DNA from: Symsagittifera roscoffensis
Taxonomy: Eukaryota > Xenacoelomorpha > Acoela > Convolutidae
Assembly: GCF_963678635.1 (NCBI RefSeq)
Contig: NC_087070.1
Location: 13,953,840-14,017,839 of the forward strand
Direction: 5' to 3'
DNA: 64,000 nt
Shown here: positions 41,245 through 55,500 of the stretch, piece by piece
Layout: every line of letters begins with the position of its first letter
How positions within the stretch are numbered: the stretch's first letter is position 1
The notes under the pieces: model-generated
Seen by the model: the letters and a program-made list of their open reading frames with translations, nothing else
The model's database searches: none
What the model was told of the DNA's origin: nothing
Translations under genes and position numbers: made by a program

Positions 41245-44200
41245 AGAAGCAACGCGCCTGCAAACAAGCATTTGATTCATTTCGTTTTTTGTCTTATCCC
41301 GTTTAACTCAAGTATTTGCGCTCCGTTATTTCATGCTAGTGAATTTTAAAGTTCTTGTAAAAATTTTGATTGATTCCCCTTATGAACGCACGATTTTTAT
41401 AAAAAGCTTGTCACGGAGATTTTCTAGCCATCAAAAGACAACAATTGAAACCAAACAATCATGATTGGATCAGTATAGATCATCCAGTTGTTCCAATTAA
41501 ATTCCTAAATCATTTAAAATTTGATTTGAAAGCGTATCAGAGAAGAATTGACTTTTTACTAACGGAAATTATTTTCTGATTCAGCGGGTACAGCCAAACT
41601 AATGGTAATCGAAGGGGTGGAGTTACTAGTCTCTCTGTGACAATTGCTGTTCAAGTGGTTTTGTGAGTGCGTTCCTCCATCGGATAATCAATTTGGATCT
41701 CTCCAGGAAATTCAGAGGCTGGAGTCGGCCTGGGGAGTGGAGTCACCAACTCCGCCTCCTATTACCTCATTTGCAGATACTTCGACTCCTGTTACTTCGC
41801 CTCCAGTAAGTCCTTGATGTAGTGAGCGGACACCCGAAAACAGATAAGGAGAAACTTCAACTGCACCCAGAGAGAAAAAATTGACAAGAGTGGAACAATC
41901 TCTGCTACACTTGGAGCCTATTTGAAAGACTTTGAAGTCTCTTTTGCGTTTTGGACTGGTTCGTTGTGACAGCTGAGTTGCAGTTTATTATCTGGTTTCA
42001 TAACTTTTCGTGATTATTGGAAATTTCAAACAGCAAAAATTTTCAAATTCTTGATAAAAAACAAAAAGCAATACAATGAACAAAATTAGTCTTTACAAAG
42101 TTATCCACAATTTGCAACTTATGAGTCATTTATGGATAGTTCAAAAAACAGAATTAACAAAGAAACCAAAATTATATTCTTCTAGAAAAAAGCTTATTTT
42201 GAAAAAAGGCTCAAAATTTGCCTCGCAAACAAGACGTTTTACGGTCTTGATGCTCTAGTACAAAATGAATAACTAGTTCAGAGGAGCATATATGCAGCAT
42301 GTATTACACACGTCGCATATAAATTGATTCAGTGATTTTTTTTTCTAGAATTACTTGACAAATCGGGAATCAAAATTAGAATGATTCAAGTTAACGTTAT
42401 AATATAATTTTTGATACACTTCTAAACAGTCAAACTTACATGATAAAACTTCTTTACATGAGCATATGCACAAAAACACAAGTAAAATTCATGCTCAAAC
42501 ACACACATGTGCTTTAATATGCATAATTTCTAGTGCTATACTTTACATCCTTCTTGGCAACTCAGTTACAGAAACACTTCAGAGTTTAAACATAAGCTAA
42601 TTTTCAACAAGCAGCTATAAGTTTCAAGTTGTTTTGTTAAGCATAATAGACGAATTAGAAAGTACTTAGTGGAGGAACAGATATATAAACTCTACACAAT
42701 TATACACAGCTAAACAAATGTACGTTTAAAGTACTCACTACAAGTGTTGTTCATGTAAAGTATCTTGTGAATTACTCTTGATGGTTTCAACCAAATGCTT
42801 TAAAAAAGAAAAGAGTCTGGTTTTTGGTTGTAACTTTAGCTGTATATGGTAATTGAGCGTCTAAAAGGGTTTGTTTGAACATATAAATGAATGAGAACTT
42901 ATACAGAAGAATAAATAAGCCTACATAAAAATATTATCAAATATGTAAATGAAATCGCAGTATATACAAATACATATATATATATATACGCATACGCACA
43001 TTACATAATTTCAAACACATAACTATATACATATACAGGAACAAGTACTTAGATACAAATGAGTTATCTGGACTGTGTTGTTCATTTACAGTTTCTAGAA
43101 AAGTTTTCACAAATTTCTAAACAATGTTTGATGTTTAAGCGAATAACAAAAAAACAACCTTGAAATTTTTTTGGATACAAACATAATTAAAAACCTGTTT
43201 AAGTACTTTTCACAACTATTCAACCACATACAAATACACAAACATACATACAAAAATAACCCAACAAATAGTTATACAATGTGTCTGATACAATATTGGT
43301 GCTAAAATAACTTTTGATGGAACCCTGCGTCTTCCAGACAAAGAGTGACAATAATTACTTTGAATTTGTTTAGTTATATCCTTTTACTAATACATCTCTC
43401 AAATTAGTTCATTAACGATACAAATAAGAAAGCACGCTGAAAAACGTACAAAAAAACAATTGAAAGACCCACAGACAATGCATATCCGCAGACAATGCAC
43501 ACATACACAAATGCAAACATCTTTAGATACATGGACTAAAACATGAGAAGATTCACAAAAACTGGTAAATTAACCCAGAAAAATGAAGACAACTAGTACA
43601 ATGAGTTTGAAATACAATTTGGATTCTGATTATGGTTTTGCGTCTGAAAATGTTTCTGTGACCACATTCTTACATCATTAATTACGTATAAACATACAAG
43701 TTTACAATTGCTAACACAAACATGTATAAACATAAGAACAAACGCACACAAAATTTGTACTGATACACAGAACAAACTTATAAAATAGTTCATCTAGAGT
43801 ATCTGGTGAAGCATTTTAGATTGTTCTGGAACAATTAGTCGCAGAATTTTGATCGAAATTGAGTTTAGGTTTTAATCAGTTAAAGTCATGTTTCCTGAAT
43901 TGCTTCCAAAGAGTACATGTAAAAGAGTTTCCAATAAATAATAAAAATACCTACGTAAAAACATATATAGATACATCCATACATACTTACATATATACAA
44001 GTAAAAGAAAAAAATTATACACAAGAGGCAAATAATAAAATTAGATTTGGACCTACCTACATGCATGCTTATAATGTATACACGCCTAATATATATATCC
44101 AACATACATCAATCCACATACATGCATACAATTTACACGTAAGTATAAAAATCGTTAACACCAACAAGCAAATTGTATAACATGAATCGTGTATATCTTC

Positions 44201-44349
44201 CACACGTATAGTCAAACAATCACATATGCAAACATACATACATCAGTACATACCTACAAATAACATGTGTATACATTTCAGTAACTCAGAAAAGTTGCAA
44301 CAAACTTTTTCAAGAAATTCTCGAGTTTGGTGTCTTCGTAGTTGTGGAG

Positions 44350-44350
<1 letters not shown>
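41245..44350. repeat. AT-rich DNA with degenerate ACATAC repeats, no gene
   Basis: From about 42420, ACATAC/ATAC-rich microsatellite stretches alternate with segments of 50-70 bases that look distantly related (for example at 42748 and 43078, both starting GTTGTTCAT), giving an irregular period of roughly 200-330 bases. 41600-41830 is less AT-rich but not recognisably coding. Confidence 0.4.
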
Positions 44351-44353
<3 letters not shown>

Positions 44354-44393
<40 letters not shown>

Positions 44394-44438
44394 TTTTCTC
44401 TCTCTCTTTTTTATCTTCCTTTCGTTCTTGATTTTTTT

Positions 44439-44515
<77 letters not shown>

Positions 44516-44569
44516 TTCTCTCTCTCTCTTTTTTTTTATCTTCCTTTCGTTCTTGATTTTTTTTCTCGC

Positions 44570-44608
<39 letters not shown>

Positions 44609-44849
44609 CTCTCTCTCTCTTCTCTCTTTTCCTCTCTCTATCTCTTCTCTCTCCCTTTTCAGTGTATATATCTATCTATCTATCTATCTATCTACCTATC
44701 TATATATCTAGATATCTCTCTCTTTCTCTTTCTCTCTCCGTCTCTCTCTCTCTCTCTCTCTCACTCTCTATCTCTCTCTCTTTCTTCCTTCTCCTTTCTT
44801 CTCTTTCCATCTGTCTATCTATCTCTCTCTCTCTCTCTTTCCCTCTCCG

Positions 44850-44884
<35 letters not shown>

Positions 44885-44899
44885 ATCTATCTATCTATG

Positions 44900-44967
<68 letters not shown>

Positions 44968-45007
44968 ACTTCTCCCGCTCTACTCTCTCTCTCTCTCTCT
45001 CCCTCTC

Positions 45008-45043
<36 letters not shown>

Positions 45044-45044
45044 C

Positions 45045-45121
<77 letters not shown>

Positions 45122-45170
45122 ACTTCTCTCTCTCTCTCTATCTTTCTCTGTCTCTATCCCTGATCTAATT
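44354..45170. repeat. Compound (CT)n / (TCTA)n microsatellite
   Basis: CT/TTTCTC tracts at 44354-44655 contain an internal duplication (CTTCCTTTCGTTCTTGATTTT at about 44415 and 44540). Then TCTA runs alternate with CT tracts to 45170, the longest at about 44880-44970 and 45010-45120. The open frames of Ser-Leu or Tyr-Leu-Ser-Ile repeats are artefacts. Confidence 0.95.
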
Positions 45171-45194
45171 CTCTCTCCTTTTAACATGGGATCA

Positions 45195-46600
45195 TATGTT
45201 ACTTAGGGAGGATCAATTTGTTTATTTTTGGATCATTAGTTATACTTAGGGATTAGTGGTTAAATAAATGAGCGATTGTTTACGCATAGGGACCATTAGT
45301 TACACCAAATGGTCATAAACTTCATCTAGGGATCTTTAGATGTACATAGGGATCATTGATTAAACATAGAGATCATTGGTTATACGTGATATGAAAATAT
45401 TTGGTTAAGCTATGAAAATTAAACATTGGGTAAATGATTATAAATATTTTGCATAGGGATCATTAGGTATAAAAACTTTACATAGGGATCATTAGGTATA
45501 ACTTTTTTACATAGGGATCATTAGGTATAAAAATTTTACATAGGGATCATTAGTTATAAATTTTTTACATAGGGACCATTAGGTATAAAAATTTTACATA
45601 GGGATCATTAGGTATAAAAATTTTACATAGTGATCATTAGGTATAAATATTTTACATAGGGATCATTAGGTATAATTATTTTACATAGGGATCATTAGGT
45701 ATAAAAATTTTACATAGGGATCATTAGGTATAATTTTTTACATAGGGATCATTAGGTATAAATATTTTACATAGGGATCTTTAGGTATAAATTTTTTACA
45801 TAGGGATCATTAGGTATAAATATTTTACATAGGGATCATTAGGTATAAATATTTTACATAGGGATCTTTAGGTATAAATTTTTTACATAGGGATCATTAG
45901 GTATAAATATTTTACATAGGGATCTTTAGGTATAAATTTTTTACATAGGGATCATTAGGTATAAATATTTTACATAGGGATCATTAGGTATAGATATTTA
46001 CATAGGGATCATTAGGTTTAAAAATTTTACATAGGGATCATTAGGTATAATTTTTTTACATAGGGATCATTAGGTATAAATATTTTACATAGGGATCATT
46101 AGGTATAAATATTTTACATAGGGATCATTAGGTATAGATATTTACATAGGGATCATTAGGTATAAAAATTTTACATAGGGATCATTAGGTATAAAAATTT
46201 TACATAGGGGTCATTAGGTATAAATTTTTTACATAGGGATCATTAGGTATAATTTTTTTAACATAGGGATCATTAGGTATAAATTTTTTACAGAGGGATC
46301 ATTAGGTATAAAAATTTTACATAGGGATCATTAAGTAAAGAAATTTGAAAAAAAAATTTGAAAAAAAAACTGAAAAAAAATTTGAAAAAAAAAATTTGAA
46401 AAACAAAATTGAAAAAAAAAATTTGAAAAAAAAACTGAAAAAAAAATTTTTTTGGAAATTTTTGGATGAAAAAATTTTTTGGAAAAATTTTTACATAGGG
46501 ATCATTAGGTATAAATATTTTACGTAAGGATCATTAGGTATAAATATTTTACATAGGGATCATTAGGTATAAATATTTACATAGGGATCATTAGGTATAA
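45195..46600. repeat. ~29-bp minisatellite
   Basis: Tandem copies of ACATAGGGATCATTAGGTAT followed by an A/T run of 8-10 bases, about 40 units. Units are degenerate at the left edge (45195-45420) and regular from 45470. The array is interrupted at 46340-46490 by a TTTGAAAAAAA repeat. An inverted half-unit (ATACCCAATGATCCCTG) at about 46603 closes the array, followed by a C-run near 46630. Confidence 0.93.
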
Positions 46601-46894
46601 TCTATACCCAATGATCCCTGTAGGGATCACCCCCCCCCCCGATCCCAGTGTCGTATATCTATACTACTTATATTTAACTCTAAAACTGCGTAATGACTCG
46701 TTTTGCAGTTTACGGAAAATCATCCAATAAATCTGGATTGCTTTTTGTACTGCTCCCACCAATTTACATTTTTATCAAATTACATTTCCCAAAGAAGACT
46801 GCGTATTGAATTACTTGTCGCCTCCACGTCTTAGGTGCGCCAATTATTTTTGCAGTTCTGAGAATTTTGCGTAACTTGTAAGTATTCGACAATT

Positions 46895-49800
46895 TCGCAA
46901 TAAAACTGCTCGTATCGGGGCGAAGCCTTGAATGTTTCGACTGCCTTTTAAGTTCTTTGGAGCAAAAGTTATATGAAAAAACTAAGAGTATTAAAATAAA
47001 ATGAAAATTTTGATTTTAATGTGAAATTTTTGGTGAAAATGATCCCCACACACGCTATTTAAGTAACAAAGTGATAAATTTAGCTCGTAAGAAAAAACCA
47101 TTTATGGCAAATAAGCTTCCTTCAACCAATTTAGAACGATTTCTAAGACGGGTTAAATCTTCTCTTACGTGTTAATATTGCAAAACATATCGCTCGTTAA
47201 CAGTCGCAAACTGGCAATCTTCAAAACCCCCTTGTTTTACAAAAAATAAACACAAATGAATTATTTATCCAAATTTAAGCTCAAGATGTCATTACTTTTC
47301 GAATAAGACAAAAAGTTTTGTCAAATATGGCTAGTTAAAAAGTCGAAGTTTGTCTGAAGAAAAATAAACAACCCGAACACAAGTATTATGTTACTTTCGA
47401 ACAATAACTTTACTTTCACTGCTTCAGGGTGACTGTCAGTCTTGAGTCTTCTGTCGAATTATACGCTCAAGTATTTTAAAGTCATAGCACAACCTAATGA
47501 CTCCTTATTTGTTTGAGTTAGGTTAGTGTTCATTTCGAGGCTAAGCTGAGCAGGCTAAGCAGTACATTGTGAGCGGATTACGTAATCAGATTGGTCGCGG
47601 AATTAGCAATTTTGATACTTTGCAATGATGTCCATTTCTGTTTCGGATTCCACAAACAAACACCTAAAATACTCTGCCGCTCAAAATTGCTTCAAAATAG
47701 ACGAGTTTGCAGAACCCACAGCAGTGTTAGCGGAATCCGGAACAGTTTGTGAAATCCAAAAAAAAAGACTGCTTGTATCAGGGCAAGATCTGAGTGTTTC
47801 GACTGCCTTTTAGGGTCTAGGGATCAGAAATAACATGAGAAAAACAAATGTAATAAAAACGCAAACTGTTTTTAAAGGTGAGATGTTTTGTGAAAATCAT
47901 CCCCCAACACGCCATATAAAGCACAAAGTGATAGATTTTGCTCCTAAAAAGATATCAGTTATGGCAAATGAGCTTCCTTCAACTAATTTGGCGAAACTTA
48001 AAGCGCATAATTGTCCCAAATTGGCCAAAAAAGAAATATTGAAACCCCAAAAATGTTACAAAAAATAATCACAGGTGAAATATCTTTTCAGTTTAGAGCT
48101 CAAAACAACAAATCTTTTCAACGAAATAAAAAATTTCAATAATAACGGCTAGATAAAAGGTCGAAGTTAGTCTGAAAAAAAAACCAACCCGAGCACAATT
48201 ATTCTGTTACTCTCGTTACAAAATTCGGAACCAAAAATTTGTTTTCACTTGTTTCAAGGTGACTTTCAAATGTGAGGCTAATGTTGAATTACATGTCCAA
48301 ATAATTAAAAGTCAAAGAACAACCTAATTGTTACGAGGCCAAACTGCGCATTATGTACATTGTAAGCGGATTCACCAACCAGCTTAAATCAGACTTGTCG
48401 AGAATTCTGCCGCTTTGCTACTTCTCAATGATCTTTTTTGTTGTTTCGGATTCCACAAACAAATACCTAAAGAGTTTACCGTTCAAAATCACAAGACTGA
48501 TCGTTTCAACTACGATTTTGTTTTTATAGTGAAATTTTTTGTAAGAATCATCCCCATATGCCATATAAAGCACAAAGTATTAATTTTTACTCCTAATAAC
48601 CAATCAGTAATGGCAAATAAGCTTCCTTCAACCAATTTAGAACATTTTAAACACAGAGTGAATCTCCGATTACGCAATAATAGTTACAAAATTTGGAACA
48701 AAAGTTTTGTTTTTACTGTTTCAAGGCGATTTTCAAATTTGTGTCTACTGTCGAATTACCAGCTGAAATCATGAAAATTCAAAGCACAAACTGTTCCTTT
48801 GAGTTTTGTTTGTGTTCATTATGAGGCCAAACTGCGCATTCTGTATATTTAATCGGAGTCCGCAACAGTCTGCAAAATCCGTCACTTCGCTACTTCTCAT
48901 TGATATTTTTTGTTGTTTTGCATTCCAGAAACAAATACCTAAACACTGTACCACTCAAAATCGCTCCAAAAGAAAAGTGTGTTTGCGGAATCCGGAACAG
49001 TTTGTGGAATCAATAAAAGAACACGACTCCTCGTTTCAGGGCGAAGCCCTGAGTGTTTCGACTACCTTTTCGGGTCAATGGAGAAGAAATAACCTGAAAT
49101 AAATAAAAGTCAAAAAAACCAAAATTTTGTTTTTGAAGTGAGATTTTTTTTAAAATCGTCCCCCCACACGCCATTTAAAGCACAAAGTGAACAAATTTGG
49201 TCCTGAAAACAAACCAATTATGGCGATTGAGCTTCCTTCGGCCAGATTGGAACGATTTCTATGACGGCTAAAATCTCCTCTAACGCGTTACTAGCGTAAA
49301 AATTACCGAGCTTTAATTGACCCAAGTTGGCCAAAATGGCAAATTATAAACTCCCATTAGGTCACAAAACTGAACTTTTGAAACTCCAATAATTTTGCAA
49401 AAGAAACCACAGGTGAAATGCTTTTTTTCGTAAAGCTCAAACTAACAATTTTTCTTATTGATTTTTCTAAAACTTTTTGTCAATAATAGCTAGTTAAAAA
49501 GTCTAAGCTTGTCTCAAGAAAAAAAACCAACCCGAGCACAAACAGTTTTTACTCCCGTCACAAAAACTGATAAAAAACTTCGTTTTCACTGCTTCAAGGT
49601 GACTGTCAAACGTGCGTGTGGCTACTTTTGAAATACACTCTCAAATATTTAAAAGTCAGAGCACAACCTAATGATTCATTGTTTATTGAGTTATGTTAGT
49701 GTTCATTAAGAGGCACAACTTTCCTTTCTGTATTTTGAAAGCGGATTCCGAAACAAATCAAAATCAGATTTGTTGCGGAACCCGCAACACTGCAGTTTTT

Positions 49801-51440
49801 CAAAGATCTTCTTCGCTGTTTTGGATTTCTCAAACGAGTACCTTAAACTATGTACGCTCAAAATCGCTCCAAAAATAGGCGAATTCGCAAAACCCGCAAC
49901 AGTGTTTGCGGAACGCTGTTTTGGATTTCTCAAACGAGTACCTTAAACTATGTACGCTCAAAATCGCTCCAAAAATAGGCGAATTCGCAAAACCCGCAAC
50001 AGTGTTTGCGGAATCCAGAAAATTTGTCAAATCCAAAAACAAACAAGACTGCTCGTATCAGTTCAAAAACTTGAAGGTTTCGGATGCCTATTAAGGTCTG
50101 CGGAGCAAAATTATTATATGAAAACTAAATGTAAAAAAAAACTTTTAAAACTGTAAAAAGAAAAAATTTATTTTCAATTTGAGATTTTTTGTAAAAATTA
50201 TCCCCACACACGGCATATAAAATACAAAGTGATATTTACTCCTAATAATTAATCATTTATGGCAAAAAAGCTTCCGTTAACCTTTTTGGATTAACTTCTA
50301 ACACAGATGACATCTCCGCTGATATCGCGCGTTGGTTGTCACAAATTGGCCAAAACTGCCATTTTCAAACCCTGATTTTATTTCGAAAAAAAAGTCACAG
50401 CTAACTTATAGTTCTAATTTTCGTTCAGCTCAGAGCAACAAAACCTTTTGAATGACATAAAAAAATTTATCAGCAAAGTCTAGTTAAAATGTCGAGGTTT
50501 CTCTGAAGAAAAATACTACCCGAATACAAATATGCCGTTACTCTTGATACAAGAGTCGGAACAAAAAATTTGTTTTTACAGTTTCAAGGTGACCTTCAAA
50601 CAAATGTGTGGCTAGAGTGTCAAAATACCAGCCGAAATATTGAAAAGTCAAAGCACAAACTAATGATTTATTATTTGTTTGAGTTATGTTTGTGTTCATT
50701 AAGAGGCCAAACAGCGCATTCTGTATATTGAACCGGATTCCGCATCAGTCCAAAATCAGACTTGTTGCAAAATCCGCCACTTCGCTACTTCTCATTGATC
50801 TTTTTGGCTGTTTTGGACTCCAGAAACAAATACCTAATCACTGTACCACTCAAAATTTCTCCAAAAAAGCGTGTTTGCGGAATCCGGAACTTTTTAAGGA
50901 ATCAAAAAAAGAACAAGACTGCTCATTTTAAGGCGAAGCCCTAAGTGTTCCGACTGCTTTTTAGGGTCTATGGAGCAGAAATAACCTGAGAAAAATAAAT
51001 GTTAAAAAAAATTATTGTTTTCATTGTGAGATTTTTTGTGAAAATCATCCCTCCACACGCCATATAAAGCACACAGTGACAGATTTTGCTCCTAAAACTA
51101 AACCAGTTATGGCAAATGAGCTTCCTTCAACCAATTGGGAGCAATTTCCAAGACGGCTAAAATATTCGCCTACTCGTTTTTAGAGCGAAAATTTTTGCGC
51201 GTTAATTGTCCGAAATTGACCAAATTAGAAAATATTAACCCCAATAAATTTACAAAAAAAAATTTACTGGTTGAATATATTAAATATCTTTTCAATTTTA
51301 ATCTCAAGATAACAAAACCTTTTGATTGAAATAAATAACTTCAGTCAAAAATGGCTAGTTAATTAGTCAAAAACTCTGAAGAAAAAAAACCACCCCAGCA
51401 TAAACATTCTTATATTTTCCTTAAAAAATTCGGAACCAAA
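46895..51440 (+). repeat. Tandem array of an ~870-bp unit built on the interspersed repeat
   Basis: Six copies of the ~510-bp family, all plus-oriented, start near 46903, 47768, 48505 (5' part missing), 49026, 50047 and 50926. They are separated by a related ~360-bp spacer containing AAGTCAAAGCACAACCTAAT and GCGGAATCCGGAAC. Period is 870-1025 bp. The spacer at 49814-50013 contains an internal ~100-bp tandem duplication. The repeat itself starts with a CAGGGCGAAGCCCTG hairpin, has a central TTAATAGCGCGAAATATATC-type palindrome, and ends near GAAAGTCGGAACA. Non-coding. Confidence 0.8.
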
Positions 51441-52540
51441 AAAAGATGCTTTGTGCATAGTAAAAATGAGCTGTTATGAGCTTTGATAAATCTGTTTTTT
51501 TGGTGTCTCAATTATTAGTGCCTTCCGTTTTGTAATCAAAGCAGAGTTTGTCATGGTTTGATGTTTTCTAACAGAATCCGCAAAATGTTAGTGGAAATCG
51601 CATTTTAATTGCGGATTCCGTTTACATATATGTATATGTGTAGTAAAGCACTTAAAATTGTATCTTTTAAGTACTGGTCACAAGAAAAATCAAACTCAAT
51701 TACTACATTGATCAACTACGAGTTGAATTACCAAATGTTTGGTCTCAATTCCTGTCAACCCAACGTTGATCTCAAATCCTGTCGACTTCAACCTTAACTT
51801 CGATCCCAAATGCTGACCTTTCCATCCCAAATACTGACACAATTCGATCTGAACTTCGAATCCAAATACTGATGCAATCCCAAATACTGACCCAATTCGA
51901 CAATTTCCAAACACTCTCAAGCCAAGTGCTACAAATATTGAATTTATTTGGCGTTAAGCTTTCAAAATCAGTATTTGGGATTGACCTAACTTGGCGATAT
52001 GCTGTACGTTGTGTTTCCATACACTCTCAACCCAACGACTCTAAATATTGAACTTATCCGGTTTTGTTTTTAAAATATTAAAAGGTGACATCCACCGATT
52101 AAGTTAACAAGTGTTTTGAGATTTGTTCGTGGATTCCGCTGACACTGGTTAACTCCTTGCCTTTAAATTCCGCATTGCTATTGATAAGAATTCAAGATCT
52201 TGCTTTTAATTGTTTGTATGCAAGTTCAATAATAAACAAAACTCTGAATCCACTTACAGTTTGCGGAATCCGCTTTTATTTGCGGATTCCGCTCACATTT
52301 TGCGGAATCCACTTACAGTTGCGGAATCCAGAACAACTAGCTATATAAGTTTGTTGCGAAATCCGCAACAAAACAAATGTGCCGACAAAATTTACGTTTC
52401 AGGCATATGTATGCGGAATCCACTGAAGTTTTGTTTTTGGAATCCTTTTTTATTTCAGAACATATTTAAAGACTTGTCTCTGGAATCCAGGAACACACAT
52501 ACACAAAAATGTGCGCCTATCCAGTGCACAGTTTGGTCTT
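51441..52540. repeat. GCGGATTCCGC and CCCAAATACTGA repeats
   Basis: The near-palindrome GCGGAATCCGC/GCGGATTCCGC recurs about ten times at 51590-51620 and 52130-52490. A second motif (CCAAATACTGACNCAATTCGA) repeats at about 51770-51980 in both orientations. No gene. Confidence 0.6.
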
Positions 52541-55500
52541 GTAATGATTCTTGTTTTTTTAATATCATTATAACCTATTATTATTGATTATAATCAATTA
52601 ATAATTGATTAGAATCATATTAATTTTTCAACCATTATAATCCATTATAACAGATTATAATAGGTAACAATGTTTTTCTTGAGTAGAACTTATGAAGTTT
52701 GCAAACTCATTTTAAAGTTATTTCATTTCCTGTTTTGTGCTGTTGCCACCTATTATGTTTCATAAATTCTTACTTCTCATGATTTTTAATATTTTTTTAC
52801 TTAAGTTTTCTCTATTTTTTCTATACTACGTAAACTCCATCGCCTCTTTTAACAACGCCTTTTGCCAGTTATCCATCCCCCTCCACTCTCGTCAATTTAC
52901 CCCACCTCCTCCCCCCACCCAGTTAATCTTCTTCAGTTAGTAAGGCGGTTTTTTATTATTCAAAAAGTTGCTTAGTTTTGATGGTCTTTCGGACCATTAA
53001 TGAGAAACGCGGTATTTTTTTGCTAATGAGGATTGTTCGGAAGGCATTGTTTTGAAAGCTGTTCTTACATTAATGTCGGATGAGGAGGGATTAACCACAA
53101 TTCCACAATTTACATTTCAGTTTTTTAAGTTTTTGTTTTTCATACGAAATTTTAATAAATCTGAAAGTACATATAAAAAAGATTTAATAAAATTGAATAT
53201 GATATGATTGAAGAAATAAATTGAAAATTATCCAAGGGCGAAAACCTAGAGATGCAAAATTTGGTGCGGATGTGATGAAAATTGCAAAGTTTCACTCTGG
53301 AGCTACTCAAATTTAGATAGATGCGATAACCTTGTTACGCAGTTTTGCGTCATTGGATTTTCCTGAAAATTGAACAATCAGTTTTGTGTTCGAACTTAAC
53401 TTTTGTTTCAAGTTTGAATTAAATTTAGAAATTGTGGCTACCACAACATTTTTGTCGTAATATGATGACTTACAGTTTTCCAACTTGAAGTCTTGAAATA
53501 AGATTTAAAAAACCATATATTTTTTCTAATAAAAGTTTAATTGAAAACTTAAAGTGTTAAGGCCTTTGGGTTCATCTTGTTAAATGACTTCGATTAGTTT
53601 TGTTCCCGTAGTGACAAGACTAAGCGAAAAATGGTGAGTTGTAATCAGTAATTATTTCTTCCAATTCAGCCCCGTATAAGTATGTTTGTAGTTCCCAATA
53701 GTCAAAACAACGTCCAGGAGTTCCAGCTCGTTCGTCGAATAACTCACTCCGTGGCAATTTAAAAACTGAATAGCAAAATAAACGATCTGCATCAATTCAC
53801 ATGGAGTTGTTCAAGCGTTGGACAGAGACAATTTTGAGAGACTTCTGTGTTGACGCTTGTACTAAAATTTACCTGAAAATTGATTTTTTCTAATAAATTT
53901 TATATTGCGGTTTTTTCAAAACCGATTGTCTGGTCGTCGGACCATTAATATATTCACTTCTTTTTTTACTTCTTTTTTCAAAAAGTTACATTTGGTCCAT
54001 TTCAATGCAAAGTTTTTCTTATCGAGGCTTGATGATGTCCTTTGAATTGTTTCTCTACGTTCTCAGAAGTTTCCCGGCAAAAACTAGCTGAAAATTGATA
54101 TGTACAATATATACTTCCACCTACGATACTAAATTTGCACTGATTTCTCGTAAGTTTGGCGAGATTTAGTTGACTGTTATGCGTTTTTGAAATCTAAATT
54201 TGTCAACAGACCTCTCCGACGAATTCTTTGGAAAGAAGTGATGCGACGTTATCTACCAACTGTTGAATGTTTTGCTAATTATTCTTCAAGATTTATTTGT
54301 TAATAAATTTCAAGTTTAATGCGAGCTTTTTTGACTTGTGTTTTTTGCACGTGATCACTATTGGGCTGTTAAATCTTTGCTTGTCGCGACTTTTTAGTTT
54401 TTTGTTTGATATTTACGATACTATTCTATCCAGTTCATGACTTACTGCGGGGAGTAGAAACAGGCGTAATTTTCCACCCTTTGGATTTAATAGTTTTAGT
54501 AGGTCATTAAAATGCGTCAGTTTATTTTTGTAATTTCATCTGTATTCCTGATTTTATTTGAAAGTATAAGAAAGGTCCTATTATTTTCTGTTTTCTTTTT
54601 AAATAGTACGATGGAGTTTATAACTGTAAGTGTATAAGTGTTCTTTAAGTGAGGAAAAAAATTCTGTGCAGCTTTGATCCAAACATGTGGGAGGCTTTCT
54701 TAGGATATTTATTTCGTGGCCATCAGTAAAGAAGAATGCCGTTCTATCGTAAAATCACCCGTTGGATCTGGTTGGTATTACAAATAGACCGATTATCTTT
54801 ATTGGCTCGTCGGTGAAACCACAGTACAGATTCTTGATCACTAGGTCGATATGGCTGATTTTTATAAAAAGGTCGTAAAATTCATGGATCACATTCGTTT
54901 TAAAAAAAACTCACCGGGATAGCTGAATCAACTTTTATGTTCAGTTGGAAGAATTTTTTTCGGAGACCAATTTTCAGTAGTTTTTTAATTACTCTTGCAT
55001 CATCGCCATATATTGTCGTCACGTTGAGCTCTGAATAGTTGTTGTTGTTGCTTTGTCTTTTTTCTTTCTGAATTTACAATTTGTGAAGTGGTGAAGTGGT
55101 CTTTCTGTTTATAAGGTGTACAGGGGGTCCTCTTCGCAGAGCAGACAGCAAGATGCCCCATCACAAATTCTCATCCAGTTGTGTTTCTTCTATCTACAGC
55201 AAGTATCGGTTCTCGTATACTAAAATTCTAATTTCGGTGGTTATTTACAGAACTACTATGTACAAGTTTAGAGAAATGAAAGTTGTTTGTCATCTTCAAA
55301 TTATCTGAGGTTCCCTTCCTATCTTGTTGAGATGGTAGATTTTCTGTTCGGAGTTTTATTTGAATTTGTAGTTCTTCATATTTTTAATAAAAGTGTCTCG
55401 AATTCACTCGTCGTCTCCGCTGGAAATATAGCTTACTTGTTCATCTCAATAACTGCTCTGCAGAACTGTTATAAGCTTTGTCGTCTGTCAAATAGCTCGA

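Noticed and set aside
40881-41349. Frames across the 41045-41244 gap
   Set aside because: Composed mostly of N.
44226-45168. Serine/leucine-rich open frames
   Set aside because: Direct translation of CT and TCTA microsatellites.
46345-46527. Lysine-rich frame
   Set aside because: Translation of the TTTGAAAAAAA interruption in the minisatellite.
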